Part shown: one piece after another, positions 44,786-55,027 of the stretch
How the letters are laid out: the number at the start of each line of letters is the position of its first letter
Position numbering within the stretch: position 1 is the first letter of the stretch
Notes under the pieces: generated by a model
Told to the model about the DNA's origin: nothing
Seen by the model: only the letters and a program-made list of their open reading frames with translations
Database searches by the model: none
Position numbers and translations under genes: made by a program
Assembly: GCF_023278185.1 (NCBI RefSeq)
Contig: NZ_CP066357.1
Span: 310,001 to 374,000, forward strand
Length of the DNA: 64,000 bases
DNA from: Bradyrhizobium elkanii USDA 76
GTDB taxonomy: Bacteria; Pseudomonadota; Alphaproteobacteria; Rhizobiales; Xanthobacteraceae
Reading direction: 5' to 3'

Positions 44786-46384
44786 ATGAGTCGCAGGCCC
44801 ACGACGCACGAGCTGGAAGCCTTGATCGCGGCGCACGCGGCCGAGCTCGCGGCGCTGAAGGCGGAGAACGAGAAACTCGCGCAACGCGTCCTGCATCTTG
44901 AGGAGCAGTTGCGCCTGGAGCGCTTGCGCCGCTACGCGCCGAAGAGCGAAAAGCTCAAGGAGCGCATCTTCAACGAAGCCGAGCAGGCCGCCGCTGAAAG
45001 CCGGGACGACGACGATGTCGAGGCGGTCGCCGTGCCGGACACGGGATTGCCGGAGGCTCCAAAGCCGGCACCGAAGACACGCGGCCGCAAGCCGCTGCCT
45101 GACGATCTGCCGCGCCAACGCGTCGAACATGATCTGGGTGAGGATCAAAAGGACTGTCCGTGCTGCCGCAATCGGATGCATCGGATGGGCGAGACCGTCA
45201 CCGAGCAGTTGCACGTCGAGGTGAAGGCGTCAGTGCTGCAACATGTGCGGTTCAAATATGCCTGCCGTCACTGCGAGCGCACCGCGCTGAACACCCCGAT
45301 CGTGACCGCGCCGATGCCGGCGCAGCCGCTGCCGGGTAGCGTCGCCACGCCATCGACGCTGGCGCTGGTGCTCGCCAACAAATACGTCGACGGCACGCCG
45401 CTGTACCGTGTGGCGGACGCGCTGGGGCGCGCCGACGTCAGCATCAGCCGCGGGACGCTGGGCAACTGGGTGATCCGGGCGAGCGAGTTGCATCTGCATC
45501 GGGTCTATGACGCGCTACAGCAAAAGCTCAGGTCGCAGCCCCTGGTCCACGGCGACGAAACCTGGGTCCAGGTTCTGAAAGAGGACGGCCGGGATGCGCA
45601 GGCCAAATCCTTCATGTGGGCCTATCGCAGCGGCCAGGACTGCGCGCAGCCGGTCGTGCTGTTCGATTACCAGCCCGGTCGCGGCCAGGAACATCCTCAG
45701 GCCTTCCTGGCCGGCTATCGTGGCTTGTTGATGAGCGACGGCTATGACGCCTGGGGCACGCTGACAGGCGCGACCCATCTTGGCTGTATGGCGCATGCGC
45801 GCAGGAAATTTACCGATGCGCTCAAGGCCAGGAAGACGCCCGGCGGTCCGCCATTGCAGGCGCTCAAGTTCTTCGAGGCGTTGTATGAGGTCGAGAGGGT
45901 GGCGCGCCAGACGCCGCCCGACGACGAAACGCGCGCCGCATACACCTTGCGGCTGCGCCAGCAGCATAGCCTGCCGGTATTGGCCGCCTTCCGGACCTGG
46001 CTCGACGACCAGGCGCCGAAGGTCCTCCCCGAAAGCTTGACCGGCAAGGCGATCGCCTATGCGCGCAACCAATGGGATTATCTGACCCGTTACACCAGTG
46101 ACGGTCTCGCCCCGATCGATAACAATGTTCTGGAGCGCGACATCAGGCCGTTTTGCACCGGACGAAAAAGTTGGCTGTTCAGCGACACCGTTGCCGGCGC
46201 CAAGGCAAGCGCCGTGATCTACAGTTTGGTGCTGACATGCCGGGCATGCGGCGTCGATCCCTATGCATGGCTACGTCACGCGCTCACCGAATTGCCCCAG
46301 CGCGCGCCAGACGCCGATATCGAAGATCTGTTGCCGTTCAACTGCACCGCTCAAAAAAACCTGCCAGCTGAGAATAGCGGCTGA
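44786..46384 (+). CDS. IS66 TnpC transposase (unit 3)
   Basis: 532 aa. The coiled coil ALKAENEKLAQRVLHLEEQL is followed by RYAPKSEKLKERIFNEAEQA and zinc-binding CPCCRNRMHRMGETVTEQLH. In the DDE domain, LVHGDETWVQVLKEDGRDAQ has the first Asp and YRGLLMSDGYDAWGTLTGAT the second. GCMAHARRKFTDALKARKTP and NNVLERDIRPFCTGRKSWLF carry the Glu. Intact and probably the active transposase among the IS66 units. Confidence 0.93.
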   Translation: MSRRPTTHELEALIAAHAAELAALKAENEKLAQRVLHLEEQLRLERLRRYAPKSEKLKERIFNEAEQAAAESRDDDDVEAVAVPDTGLPEAPKPAPKTRGRKPLPDDLPRQRVEHDLGEDQKDCPCCRNRMHRMGETVTEQLHVEVKASVLQHVRFKYACRHCERTALNTPIVTAPMPAQPLPGSVATPSTLALVLANKYVDGTPLYRVADALGRADVSISRGTLGNWVIRASELHLHRVYDALQQKLRSQPLVHGDETWVQVLKEDGRDAQAKSFMWAYRSGQDCAQPVVLFDYQPGRGQEHPQAFLAGYRGLLMSDGYDAWGTLTGATHLGCMAHARRKFTDALKARKTPGGPPLQALKFFEALYEVERVARQTPPDDETRAAYTLRLRQQHSLPVLAAFRTWLDDQAPKVLPESLTGKAIAYARNQWDYLTRYTSDGLAPIDNNVLERDIRPFCTGRKSWLFSDTVAGAKASAVIYSLVLTCRACGVDPYAWLRHALTELPQRAPDADIEDLLPFNCTAQKNLPAENSG

Positions 46385-46395
46385 CGTTCGAACGC

Positions 46396-46830
46396 TCAGG
46401 TCAACCAAGCCGTTCCGATGACACTGCTGGGGCCCGGCGTCACGCGACGCCGCGGCCAGCCGCGCGCGTAGCCTGTGCGGTAAAATACGCGCTTACGCTT
46501 CACAGGCTTGGGGGAGACACGCGTCCACTCGAGCCCGTCGACCAGCATCGCGAGCTGCGTCGCACTCAAATGCACCGCGCCGTCGCGGATCGGCGGCCAG
46601 GTGAAATGCCCTTCGTGCAACCACTTCGTTACAAGCACCATGCCGCTGCCGTCCCACGCCAGCAGCTTCACTCTGTCGGAACGTTTGGAACGGAAAACGA
46701 AGACGGTGCCGTCATAAGGATTCGTGTGTAACGCTTCGCTCACCAGCGCCGACAGCGTGTGCACCGACTTGCGAAAGTCGACCGGCTGGGACGCCAGCAT
46801 CACCTTGAGGTCGGGCCGCAGCGCTATCAT
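46396..46830 (-). pseudogene. IS66-type TnpB with replaced tail (unit 4)
   Basis: MIALRPDLKVMLASQPVDFR, GTVFVFRSKRSDRVKLLAWD and LSATQLAMLVDGLEWTRVSP are family-typical. After KPVKR the sequence is no longer TnpB and probably reads across the junction with unit 3. tnpC of this unit is absent. Confidence 0.78.
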
Positions 46831-47266
46831 CGACCGCCTCTGAGCACCGACAGCACCGTGCAAAGCGTCGCAGCATCCACTTCTCCCTCGACGCGAATGC
46901 GCGCCCCACTCACCTCGATCTCGACCACCCCACAGGCCCTGGTCGGCGGCGCGGTCACCTTCAAGGGCCTCGCTTGCGCCGAGGCTGAGAGAGCTGGCCG
47001 CTCTCGGCGCCAATCTGGATCGGCACGAAGCTCGGCGCCTTGCCGGCCATTGCCGTAATCTGGCGTCGCCACACCGTGAGCAGCCCGCGGGAAACGCCGT
47101 TGCGCCGCGCTACCTCGGAGATGTTCGTGCCTTCCTCAAAACTCTCCGCCACGATCCGGGCCTTCTCCTCGCCCGTCCATCGTCGCCGCCGGCGCTCCCG
47201 GGTGATCACCTCGACACGACGATAGGAGTCACCTTCCTGCCTGGCATCAAGCATGGCATTTACCAT
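46827..47266 (-). pseudogene. IS66-type TnpA, frameshifted (unit 4)
   Basis: MVNAMLDARQEGDSYRRVEV, RRRWTGEEKARIVAESFEEG and VARRNGVSRGLLTVWRRQIT form the HTH. The second half (TRACGVVEIEVSGARIRVEG, LCTVLSVLRGGR) is in another frame after about 47000. Confidence 0.8.
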
Positions 47267-47830
47267 CGATCCACCTCCTCCAATCAGCTCATGCCAGGCT
47301 CTATCGCGCGCAACCCCACAGAGGGCTAGGTGGGGGCCTCATGCCGGTTACGGCCTTGCGGATCGAGACTTGCCATTCGCCACGGACTTCGTCGACCAGC
47401 TTGCGCTTCCGGCCGGGCTTCATAGCTTTCGGCAGCGCGCATCGGCCAGCGGCCGCCGGATCGCCTTCTCGAGCCCGTCGATCCGCTTCTGCGCCGCCAT
47501 GAAGGCCCTTGGGGTCCGTCACGACGAAGCGGGACGTGGTCGGCACCACCAACTTCTCCTGCGCCTGGCGATGACGGACCAATTCAACAACTCGGCAACG
47601 AACAGTTTAAGCGCGAGCTTCAAGCGCTGATCGCCAAATCCATCACGCCCGCGAGTTCCTTCGCGGACTGTTGCGCCATCACCGATGAATTGACCGAGGA
47701 GGAGCACGGCTCGCCGAGAAGACCGAAAAGTTTCCGGATGAGGAGGTCAACGCCTCGGTGACCGGCCCGGCACCGGACCCTATAAAGGGTAAATGATCAC
47801 CGACGACCTACGAGATGTGCCAGCAAGCAC
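47267..47830. other. 564 bp of IS debris without an intact gene
   Basis: A minus-strand stretch at 47340-47430 reads KPGRKRKLVDEVRGEWQVSI, resembling the junction region of IS3-type OrfAB. The rest (47440-47760) has only short ORFs that I cannot assign. Confidence 0.4.
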
Positions 47831-48307
47831 TCAGTCGACGATTTCAAGTTGGTGCCCCCAAGGATCAAGAACATAGAGATTGGTCTTTCCAGCCAGCGGG
47901 CCCGCATCGATGTAAATTGCGTCGAGGACAGTGCAGCCGTGAGCGGCCAAATAGCTAGCCGCCTTACCGACATCATCCACCCGAAGGCCAAGGTGGTGTC
48001 CGCCACGATCGCAGTTCCGGGGCAAGTCAAACCGGCGCTGTTCAGGCTTGTCGTATTGAACAAGTTGAAATTTCAGATTCGGCGTGAGTTTCAACATAGC
48101 GAACTTCAACCTGGCCTCCGCCACGTTGACGTGAGATTCCATCCAGTCTCGACCGTCCGTTCCGCGAGGTAGGTCGGCGGCATCCAGCGGTCCCAAGCGA
48201 AAGAGCTCGGTGGCGCCGAAGACATCGCAGTAGAAAGAAATGGCGGCATCAAGATCCGGCACCGTCCAAGAAACATGGTCTGCTTCAAGGAAATTTGGCT
48301 TTTCCAT
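47831..48307 (-). CDS. VOC-family (glyoxalase/dioxygenase-like) protein
   Basis: 158 aa from ATG 48307. One VOC module pair: HVSWTVPDLDAAISFYCDVF with a metal-ligand His, KFQLVQYDKPEQRRFD, then GGHHLGLRVDDVGKAASYLA with a second His, and NLYVLDPWGHQLEIVD with Glu as the third ligand. The family includes glyoxalases, extradiol dioxygenases and fosfomycin-type enzymes; the substrate is not deducible. Upstream in-frame ATGs reach to 48382; none has a convincing ribosome site. Confidence 0.8.
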   Translation of the reverse strand: MEKPNFLEADHVSWTVPDLDAAISFYCDVFGATELFRLGPLDAADLPRGTDGRDWMESHVNVAEARLKFAMLKLTPNLKFQLVQYDKPEQRRFDLPRNCDRGGHHLGLRVDDVGKAASYLAAHGCTVLDAIYIDAGPLAGKTNLYVLDPWGHQLEIVD

Positions 48308-48489
48308 AGCTGCACCATCCAGTTGACACGGCGCCTCCATCGCATTTTGAGACATGCCGCGCTTGCGAAAAATGAGATCCACCTCGCTTCATCACAGCTT
48401 CAGACTGCATCGCAAACTGCGATCGGCTTCTACGACCGCGCATCAGAACACCATTTGTCTATGTTGTTGAAGAGAAGAGACTTTGCTGA

Positions 48490-48690
48490 TTGGGATGCAA
48501 TCCTGGGGGTATTTTGGGGTTCTGCCGCGCCAGTGCCACCTTGCGGCGGATCTTCGCACCTGCCCCATGGACGCCGTAACCCGTCGCGGCTATTCTACCA
48601 TAAACGTAGGCTCCGCCGTAGACCGAATTCTCGACCATCCTATGGAGGGTCGCGTAGCTGGGCCGCCGCCAGGCTGTGTCGCCGTTCAGC
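48490..48690 (-). pseudogene. serine recombinase, internal fragment
   Basis: The minus frame gives PSYATLHRMVENSVYGGAYV, YGRIAATGYGVHGAGAKIRR and KVALARQNPKIPPGLHP, which is the recombinase domain between catalytic region and zinc ribbon. It is the same type of recombinase as the N-terminal fragment at 1495-1710. No start or end is present. Confidence 0.65.
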
Positions 48691-48718
48691 TGCTACACCC
48701 GGTAGGTCGAGGCAGTGT

Positions 48719-48955
48719 TCATGGAACCACAGCAGCGCCTGCCGCGCGTTCGATCATCCCCGATGGGATCTCCAGAAGACGCTCCGTCTCTGATCCATCC
48801 AGCGTGCAGCAGAGAACATCGCCGTCCGCCTTGTCGATCACAGCATGGACGAAAACCTCCCGGCTTGCCTTAAGGGCGAGGCCAGTACAGAACCTCACGG
48901 TAAATGGTCCCGTGGGCGTTCTCAAGCCTTGTTGTACAACGATTGTCGCCTTCAT
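48719..48955 (-). CDS. recombinase-cassette accessory ORF, second copy
   Basis: 78 aa: MKATIVVQQGLRTPTGPFTV, ASREVFVHAVIDKADGDVLC, CTLDGSETERLLEIPSGMIE. It resembles the frameshifted ORF at 790-1498, and like that copy lies next to a recombinase fragment. This copy is uninterrupted for 78 codons but shorter at the C-terminus. Function unknown. Confidence 0.5.
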   Translation of the reverse strand: MKATIVVQQGLRTPTGPFTVRFCTGLALKASREVFVHAVIDKADGDVLCCTLDGSETERLLEIPSGMIERAAGAAVVP

Positions 48956-49430
48956 CAGGCACCCGGCTATCGCGCGCCGATGGCGGCGAACAGATGCAGG
49001 TCGCGAACGTTGTGGACATGATGGACAACGCCGGCGCGTTGACCATCATGTCCACAGCAACAGCAGCAGACAGAGTCTCTGGCAGCGTGATAGAAAGGGA
49101 ACAGGAGCGGTCAGTTTCCAACTAACAAACCGGTTCAAGCGGTCCCGCTCCGCGGGTCCATTTCAGAGTCCTGACAGCATTCACCCCGGAGAAATCCGCG
49201 AGCTACCTCGACAATTCAGGCTATCGAACCTAATTCTATGACGCCACCGGACGGGATGCGCATTTTGTAATGCGGGAATGAAGCGTTGGCAGCAACTTAC
49301 CATATGTCCGATTGTGCGACAAGTTCTTGTTCACCGCGCAAGGGTCTTGGATCGCGTCTTGGTGCAAACCTGCCGGCGTCACTGAGATCGCATGATGGGC
49401 TCGTCCACGAGTCTCCGCGACTTGAAACTC
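48956..49430. other. 475 bp non-coding or decayed
   Basis: Only scraps such as ENAHGTIYREVLYW in alternative frames. No supported gene. Confidence 0.4.
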
Positions 49431-51071
49431 CTAGTGCGCGGTAAAGCCCGGATAGCCACTTGCGGCGACTTCGTCGCACTTTTGCCGATAGTTGCCTGCG
49501 CCCCCGGTGTAGGCGAGTACTCGGCGCGGTTTGCCTTCAACGTTCGACCCCAAGTACCAGGAATTCGTCTTGGCGATCAGCATTGCGTTGGCGAGCTCGT
49601 CGTGATGCGCCACCCATTGATCTTCCAACTCTTCGGAGGGTTCGATTACCTTCAAATTGTTGTCCCGGAGATAGCTAATGCATCCAGTTATCCACTCGAC
49701 CTGCTGCTGCAAGCAGGTTGTCGCGTTGCAAAGCGCGGCCACCGGGGCAAGCGGCACTGCGGTCGTGAAGAGATTGGGATAGCCGTGCACCTGCAACCCC
49801 ATGGTGGTCCGGATGTCTCGGCCCCAATCCTCCTTCAGGGATCGTCCATCGCGGCCGCGGATGTCGATGCGGGTCAAAGCGCCCGTTGCTGCATCGAAGC
49901 CCGTTGCCAAGATGATGACGTCGAGCGGGTGAACTGTGCCGTCCACCGTCTGGATCCCTTCGGTCGTGATGCGCTCGATAGGGTTGGTCTTGACGCTGAC
50001 AACTTCCACATTGACTCGATGGAACGCCTCGAGGAAATTCTGCTCCAAGGGCACCCGATGAGTGCCGAATCCGTAATCGCTCGGGATCAGCAGGTCATAA
50101 AGTTTTGGATCTCTGAGCCGCTCGCGCATTTTCGCGCGCACGAATTCGGAGATCTCCGCGTTCACCGCCTCATCGAAGAACAGCTCGGCGAAGGACGATA
50201 TCCACAACTTCACGGAACCGTCGTTCCAGCAGTCTTCAATCACCCTGCGGCGTTGTTGCGGTGGCAGACCGGCCCAGGCGTACTCGACGTCATGTTCGAA
50301 GCCCGTGAACGTGTGCGGCAGTCGCTCGGTAAGGGTTTTGAACTTTGACTTGTAGGCCTCGACGTCCCCGGCAGTGTACTTGGAATTCTTCATAGGTATG
50401 ATGTATTGCGGCGTGCGGACGAATACTTTGAGATGGCCAACCTTTTCCGCGATCGTCTGGATCACCTGGATCCCCGTTGGTCCGTTACCAACCACGCCGA
50501 CGAGCTTCTCATCAAGATCGACCGGTTGCTGCGGCCATCGCGCCGTATGAAACACCTGCCCCTTGAACGCCTCCTGCCCCGGAAAGGACACATGGGGTGC
50601 CGAAAGCACACCGCAACAGGTGACGACAAACTGGGTATCGATCACATTACCTTTGTCGGTCACGACCACCCATCGCTCCGTCGCTTCATTAAAATGCGCG
50701 CTCTGGACCGTCGTGCCGAACTGAATGTCCTTGCGCAGGTCAAGCTGATCCGCCACGTAATTCAGCCAGCGTTCGATTTCGGGCTGGCTCGGAAATCTTT
50801 CGCTCCAGCTCCATCGTTTGTAGAGGTCTTCGGAGAAAAGGTACTGGTACTGGTAGCCTTCTGAATCGACCCGCGCACCAGGATAACGGTTCCAATACCA
50901 AGTGCCGCCGACACCCGAGGCAGCGTCGATCGCCCTGACGTTCAGCCCGAGCTCTCGTAGCCGGTACAGCTGGTAAAGACCGGCGATGCCTGCTCCGACG
51001 ACCAGGGCATCGAATTTCGTTGTCGCACGCCCGCCACTACGACAATTGTCCTTGTTCGGCGTCTTGGTCAT
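49431..51071 (-). CDS. Baeyer-Villiger-type flavin monooxygenase
   Basis: 546 aa. The FAD-binding Rossmann motif GAGIAG is at residues 26-31, the GGTWYWNRYPGARVD block at about 55-69, the BVMO fingerprint FKGQVFHTARWP at 169-180, and the NADPH-binding GNGPTG at 195-200. A closing ATGFDAATG motif is near 400. Such enzymes insert oxygen into ketones, giving esters or lactones, using FAD and NADPH. The gene is intact, with GGAGG about 6 bases before the ATG. It is separated from the VOC gene by debris; both may come from one catabolic cluster. Substrate unknown. Confidence 0.93.
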   Translation of the reverse strand: MTKTPNKDNCRSGGRATTKFDALVVGAGIAGLYQLYRLRELGLNVRAIDAASGVGGTWYWNRYPGARVDSEGYQYQYLFSEDLYKRWSWSERFPSQPEIERWLNYVADQLDLRKDIQFGTTVQSAHFNEATERWVVVTDKGNVIDTQFVVTCCGVLSAPHVSFPGQEAFKGQVFHTARWPQQPVDLDEKLVGVVGNGPTGIQVIQTIAEKVGHLKVFVRTPQYIIPMKNSKYTAGDVEAYKSKFKTLTERLPHTFTGFEHDVEYAWAGLPPQQRRRVIEDCWNDGSVKLWISSFAELFFDEAVNAEISEFVRAKMRERLRDPKLYDLLIPSDYGFGTHRVPLEQNFLEAFHRVNVEVVSVKTNPIERITTEGIQTVDGTVHPLDVIILATGFDAATGALTRIDIRGRDGRSLKEDWGRDIRTTMGLQVHGYPNLFTTAVPLAPVAALCNATTCLQQQVEWITGCISYLRDNNLKVIEPSEELEDQWVAHHDELANAMLIAKTNSWYLGSNVEGKPRRVLAYTGGAGNYRQKCDEVAASGYPGFTAH

Positions 51072-51089
51072 TTCTCCTCCCTTCTGTTT

Positions 51090-52067
51090 TTGACGACCTG
51101 CGAGGAGAACAGCAAGTATCGTACCAATGAGGGGAGGGGGCGCAAGAAGTCCGCAGTCCTAAGCGAGATGAAGCCGCCAAAGAATGGCTGTGAGCAGCGC
51201 CCCACGCGGTACTCTGACGTGTTCGGTGATCCCGTCGTCGCCACTGCGATCCTCGACCGGCTCCTGCACCACAGCCACATGCTGACGGTGAAGCCCTGTG
51301 TCAATTCGAATAAGAACGACGTGATCGACGCGGCTGCGATCGCCGAGGCCGTCACGCGGCCGACCATGCGCTTTGTTGAGATCAAGACGGAGACGCAGGC
51401 GGAGCTGCAAGCGCTTCACCGTATCCGCGACCGCATGGTAACCGGGCGAACCCGACTGATCTGCCAGATGCGGGCGCTGTGTATCGAGTTCGGCGTCGCA
51501 ATCCATCAGGGTGTGGGTAAGTTCAAGGCCGACATGCCGCGAGTACTAGCCAGCGAGGAAAACGACCTGACGCCGATGATGCGCCGGCTGCTGGGAGATC
51601 TGTTCGGCGACCTGTGCCATCTCGAAGAGCGGATCACCGAAGTCACCCGTGAGATCGAAGCAAATGCCGCAGAGGACGAGCGATCTCGACGGCTGATGAC
51701 AATACCCGGCATCGGCCCGCTCATAGCCACCGCAATCCTGGCTTCGGCTGGAGACGGTCGGCAGTTCCGCACCGCACGTGATATGGCTGCTTGGCTGGGC
51801 CTCGTCCCAAGACAGCACTCGACTGGCGGAAAGACGACGCTGCTGGGAATCAGCCGCCGAGGGAACCACTACTTGCGGCGCGTGCTCATCCACGGCGCAC
51901 GATCCTGTGTCATCCACCTTGATCGAAGCCGAGACCGGCTCGGCGCCTGGATCGACACCTTGCAGAAGCGCATGCACATCAACAAAGTCACGGTGGCATT
52001 GGCGGCAAAGGTCGCGCGTCGCATGGGTGATTCTCAATCGGCCGGGAGCAACCTACGAACGCCGTGA
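51090..52067 (+). pseudogene. IstB (IS21) tail fused in frame to IS110 transposase
   Basis: The first 60-70 codons contain YSDVFGDPVVATAILDRLLH and HHSHMLTVK, the C-terminus of the IS21 ATPase IstB. After KPCV the frame is IS110: NSNKNDVIDAAAIAEAVTRP, LMTIPGIGPLIATAILASAG, MAAWLGLVPRQHSTGGKTTL. Near 52012 a frameshift removes the end; the family sequence ARVAWVILNRPGATYE continues in another frame. The IS110 N-terminal catalytic Asp is missing, so the protein is inactive. Confidence 0.8.
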
Positions 52068-52319
52068 CCCCACGGTGGCATAGAGTTCCTGGCCGGCAGA
52101 CTGCGAGGCTTGAGGAAGCGATGACGAGAACGTTGATCGGCGCACTGTAAGCCTTCCTGCCGAAAGCGTGCTCCAGCACGACGAAGCTATCCAGGAACAG
52201 CGCGCGCGTATCTCATCTTGGCTGCAACCGCAGCTCGCTCGCGAGAGGCCGAATACATTTAAGCAGACTATGCTCGTTACGAGACCGAAAAGCCTTGCAC
52301 GGACGGAGTGGACCATACA

Positions 52320-52578
52320 TTTCGGCGGATCACGTCCTGCAGCATCTCCTTGTCGAGCGGCAGATCCGCCACCAGCTTCTTCAGCTTGCTGTTCTCTTCC
52401 TCGAGCTGCTTCAACCGTCGCATCTCGGTCGGCAGCAATCCGTCGTACTTCTTCTTCCAGTTGAAATAGGTCCGCCCTGGCTGATCCCGGCCTTGCGGCA
52501 GATCTCCGCCACCGCAACGCCATCGTTGCCCTGCTTCAGGATGAACGCCTTCTGGGCGTCCGAAAAACTTCGAGGCCT
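52320..52578 (-). pseudogene. IS3-family OrfA, multiply frameshifted
   Basis: TYFNWKKKYDGLLPTEMRRL and KQLEEENSKLKKLVADLPLD match the C-terminal half of an IS407-type OrfA. The N-terminal half (MKASKF, then QKAFILKQGNDGVAVAEICR in another frame) is shifted. orfB is absent. Bases 52080-52310 before it contain no recognisable gene. Confidence 0.7.
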
Positions 52579-52711
52579 TCATCGTCTTCACTCCTCCCAG
52601 CCGAGGGAATCGATGCGAAAACTCTAGCCAAAAATGGTCCAGTTTGCCGGCCTCAGATCATCACGCGCACAGGTCTTGAACCTCGTCAAGTTCTCAGCCT
52701 ATCTAATGACC

Positions 52712-53200
52712 ATTATGGACAAGTACCCCACGGCGTTGGCGCCAGAGTTTGAGCCGAGTGGTGCGGTCAAAACACCATTCGATGAATGGTGGGCTCGGGG
52801 TTCAATCATCATTTCCTAATGTGCCGGAGGAAGTCGCGCGCGAGTGGCTGCATCGGCATTGGAAGTATTCGCCGCATGGGTACCTGGTATCGCGGAATTA
52901 CAGCTTCGAGCTGAAGCGCTGGCCAGACCTGGATGTTGTGGAGCGATTTCAAAGCCAACAATGCCGGCGCGTTCCGTAAAGGTGAAGAGCTGATCGATCT
53001 CCAGCCTGGCTGGATGCCCTGGGTACCAAAGTACATGTTGGCAAGACAACGACACGCAAGTCCGAAAGTAGACAAAGCCGTCACAACTACGCTGCAGATT
53101 GCAGGAGTTTTGTTTTGGCACAAAGAACGCAGTTCTTCGGGCATAGCCCAGGCCGCCCTCTCTTGGGTATGGTTACCATCGCAAGTTGAAGCTTTGGTTG
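52712..53200 (+). pseudogene. hypothetical protein broken by two frameshifts
   Basis: Three frames in series give a coherent protein: MDKYPTALAPEFEPSGAVKT and PFDEWWAR, then SSFPNVPEEVAREWLHRHWK and YLVSRNYSFELKRWPDLD, then SDFKANNAGAFRKGEELIDL and GWMPWVPKYMLARQRH. The shifts are near 52797 and 52930. I recall similar proteins in Bradyrhizobium, but no function is known. Confidence 0.5.
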
Positions 53201-53380
53201 GCCAGCGGAGTTAGCGGCGCGTGACTTGAGGCGCGGGACGGCGTCCGCCCGGCCGACACCGACGGGCGTTAGGTCACCACGCGTATCGCGGCATTTCCCC
53301 CGGGCTCCTGGTTCGATCACATCGAGCCGAATGAACATGAAGGGAACACGGACGACGAGAAGGCGCGAAGGCTTCGGAAA

Positions 53381-54278
53381 GTGAACGCAGAGAACGACTT
53401 CGCGGCGCGGCTCATTGATGCCGGGCGCCTTGCAACGATAGCCCGCACATGCGGCCTTAGAGATGACGTCTCCCACTACGTTAACAAAGCACTCAAGGAG
53501 CTTTGGCAAACCCAGTCTCCTGAAGAGGCAAGAAAGATCGCCGAGCGCTGGGTCTTTTGGGACGCGGAGGGGAAGCCGTGGCCGTGCATGCCCCCGTTGG
53601 ATAACGTGGTCCAGTTCCATCGCGCCGGCCCAACACAGATATCGATGGCGAGCCAGCCGGCAACACCATTGCAGGCAATCTGGGATTGGTTCGAACGACA
53701 GGATGAAGAGGCGCGAACTGAGATTCCGGCATGGCGGCGCTTCTGGTGTTCAAAGGTCATGATCTTCTCGACTTTGGCAGCCGAGCGTGGTGGGAATATC
53801 TTCGGCAGTGGCTGAGCGAGACGAAATTATCAAACCAGACGATCATTGGCCGCGCATTGACGTTCCGGAGCTGTTTTGAGTATTTCGCGGAGTGCAGGTT
53901 CACTGAATCGGGGTGGGCCCGGTCCGAAAAGGTCGCCTTAGCGTTGTTGAAGATGCCAAGAATGCGCCCGATTCCGATGCCGCGCGCCTCGCACCGATTG
54001 CGCAGAAAATGCTTGATACGTTGCCCGCGCGTAAAAGCCGATGGATCAGCGTGCGCAAGTCCTGGAGGGAACTGGTTAGTGCAAGCCTCACACCCCGGGC
54101 TTTGAGGGTTTGGAGCGCCTCGCAGATGGAGAGAGTTCAGGGGCATTGGTCCAATCGAGAAGTGTGGCGTGTCACCAAACCAATGCGCCACCAATGGGTA
54201 CAAGAAGCCTTATCCAGATGTCTCGCTAATCTAGGGGAGTTTGACCTTCCTCCCGCTACGCCGTACGAAAGAGCATAG
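53381..54278 (+). pseudogene. unidentified protein, probably frameshifted
   Basis: Frame one (53381-53815) encodes MNAENDFAARLIDAGRLATI, VSHYVNKALKELWQTQSPEE and NVVQFHRAGPTQISMASQPA. From about 53740 another frame (GHDLLDFGSRAWWEYLRQWL) looks more natural, and a third (53913-54278, with RKSRWISVRKSWRELVSASL) also stays open. No family recognised. It could also be two unrelated short genes. Confidence 0.35.
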
Positions 54279-54760
54279 GCTCAATGAGGCATTCAAAGGT
54301 CGGCTGCGAGAGATTTACCGGACGCTTGATCCGGTGGCATTGCTGGCACAGATGCGGGACGCTCAGAATGAGCTGGGTAAGGCGTCGATCAACGGGCTGG
54401 AAAGCCAGCGATGACTGTCGCGCAGGGGCACAGCGACTTGGCGGCCTTTGCCCGAGAGCTCGGCGATGGTTGGAAACAGGGTGAGCAGCGGGGCATTCAT
54501 CGGCGTCGCTATGTGCGGCGCAAGCCTGTGCCACGTCGGCCATCGATGCTCGACCCCTACATTCCCACCATCGAGGAATGGCTCGCCGCGGCTCCGCACT
54601 TGTCCGCGGTCGATCTTCTCTCCCGGCTGGAAGCGCATGCGCCCGGCCGGTTCAGCGGCCATCAGCGGGCGATTGGTGAAGAATTGGCGATAAAAGGCCG
54701 CTCGACAGCTCATCAGCAGCACAGAGATCACACTATCGGTCCAAGCTTCGTGCCTTAGTA
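54259..54760 (+). pseudogene. integrase-core transposase, C-terminal remnants
   Basis: EAFKGRLREIYRTLDPVALL with AQMRDAQNELGKASINGLES ends at TGA 54412. An overlapping frame (from ATG 54411) gives AFARELGDGWKQGEQRGIHR, RRYVRRKPVPRRPSMLDPYI and TIEEWLAAAPHLSAVDLLSR. Both are tail segments of large DDE integrase-type transposases. The catalytic domain is absent. Confidence 0.5.
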
Positions 54761-55027
54761 TTTAATCCTGACAGGTTCTTTCGCCGAAGCACCGCAAGCC
54801 GCTCGCTCGCTACGGCGCTCTGGAGGGCGCGCTTCGCGAGCGGCTTGCTCCGACTCGCGGCAGCCGATCCAGGACACCAGGGTGCGCTTCGGTAGCATTA
54901 TCATCTGAGGCAATATGAGGGGGCAGTTCCGGATGGCGTTTGACACCAAATAGGCGGAACGAACCCAATCTGCTCGGCGCTCCACTTCCATCCTGTTCGC
55001 CGCGCGGCAGATTAAGACCGCGCTCAA
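54755..55027 (-). CDS. possible 90-aa protein, TTG start
   Basis: The frame runs from TTG 55027, overlapping the stop of the preceding ORF by 4 bases, through ADWVRSAYLVSNAIRNCPLI and LPKRTLVSWIGCRESEQAAR to an Arg/Glu-rich tail. Coupling to the upstream ORF supports it; the unusual start and the repetitive tail argue against it. No family recognised. Confidence 0.3.
   Translation of the reverse strand: MSAVLICRAANRMEVERRADWVRSAYLVSNAIRNCPLILPQMIMLPKRTLVSWIGCRESEQAAREARPPERRSERAACGASAKEPVRIKY

Larger units (their letters stand above)
43850..46400 (+). mobile_element. complete IS66-family element (unit 3)
   Basis: tnpA, tnpB and tnpC are present, intact and in the usual order. A GTAAGCG motif typical of IS66 ends occurs at 43830-43837 but reads as the end of unit 2. 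I could not define matching terminal repeats for unit 3, so the borders are approximate. Confidence 0.7.

Noticed and set aside
49392..50348. 318-codon ORF on the plus strand
   Set aside because: Antisense to the flavin monooxygenase gene.
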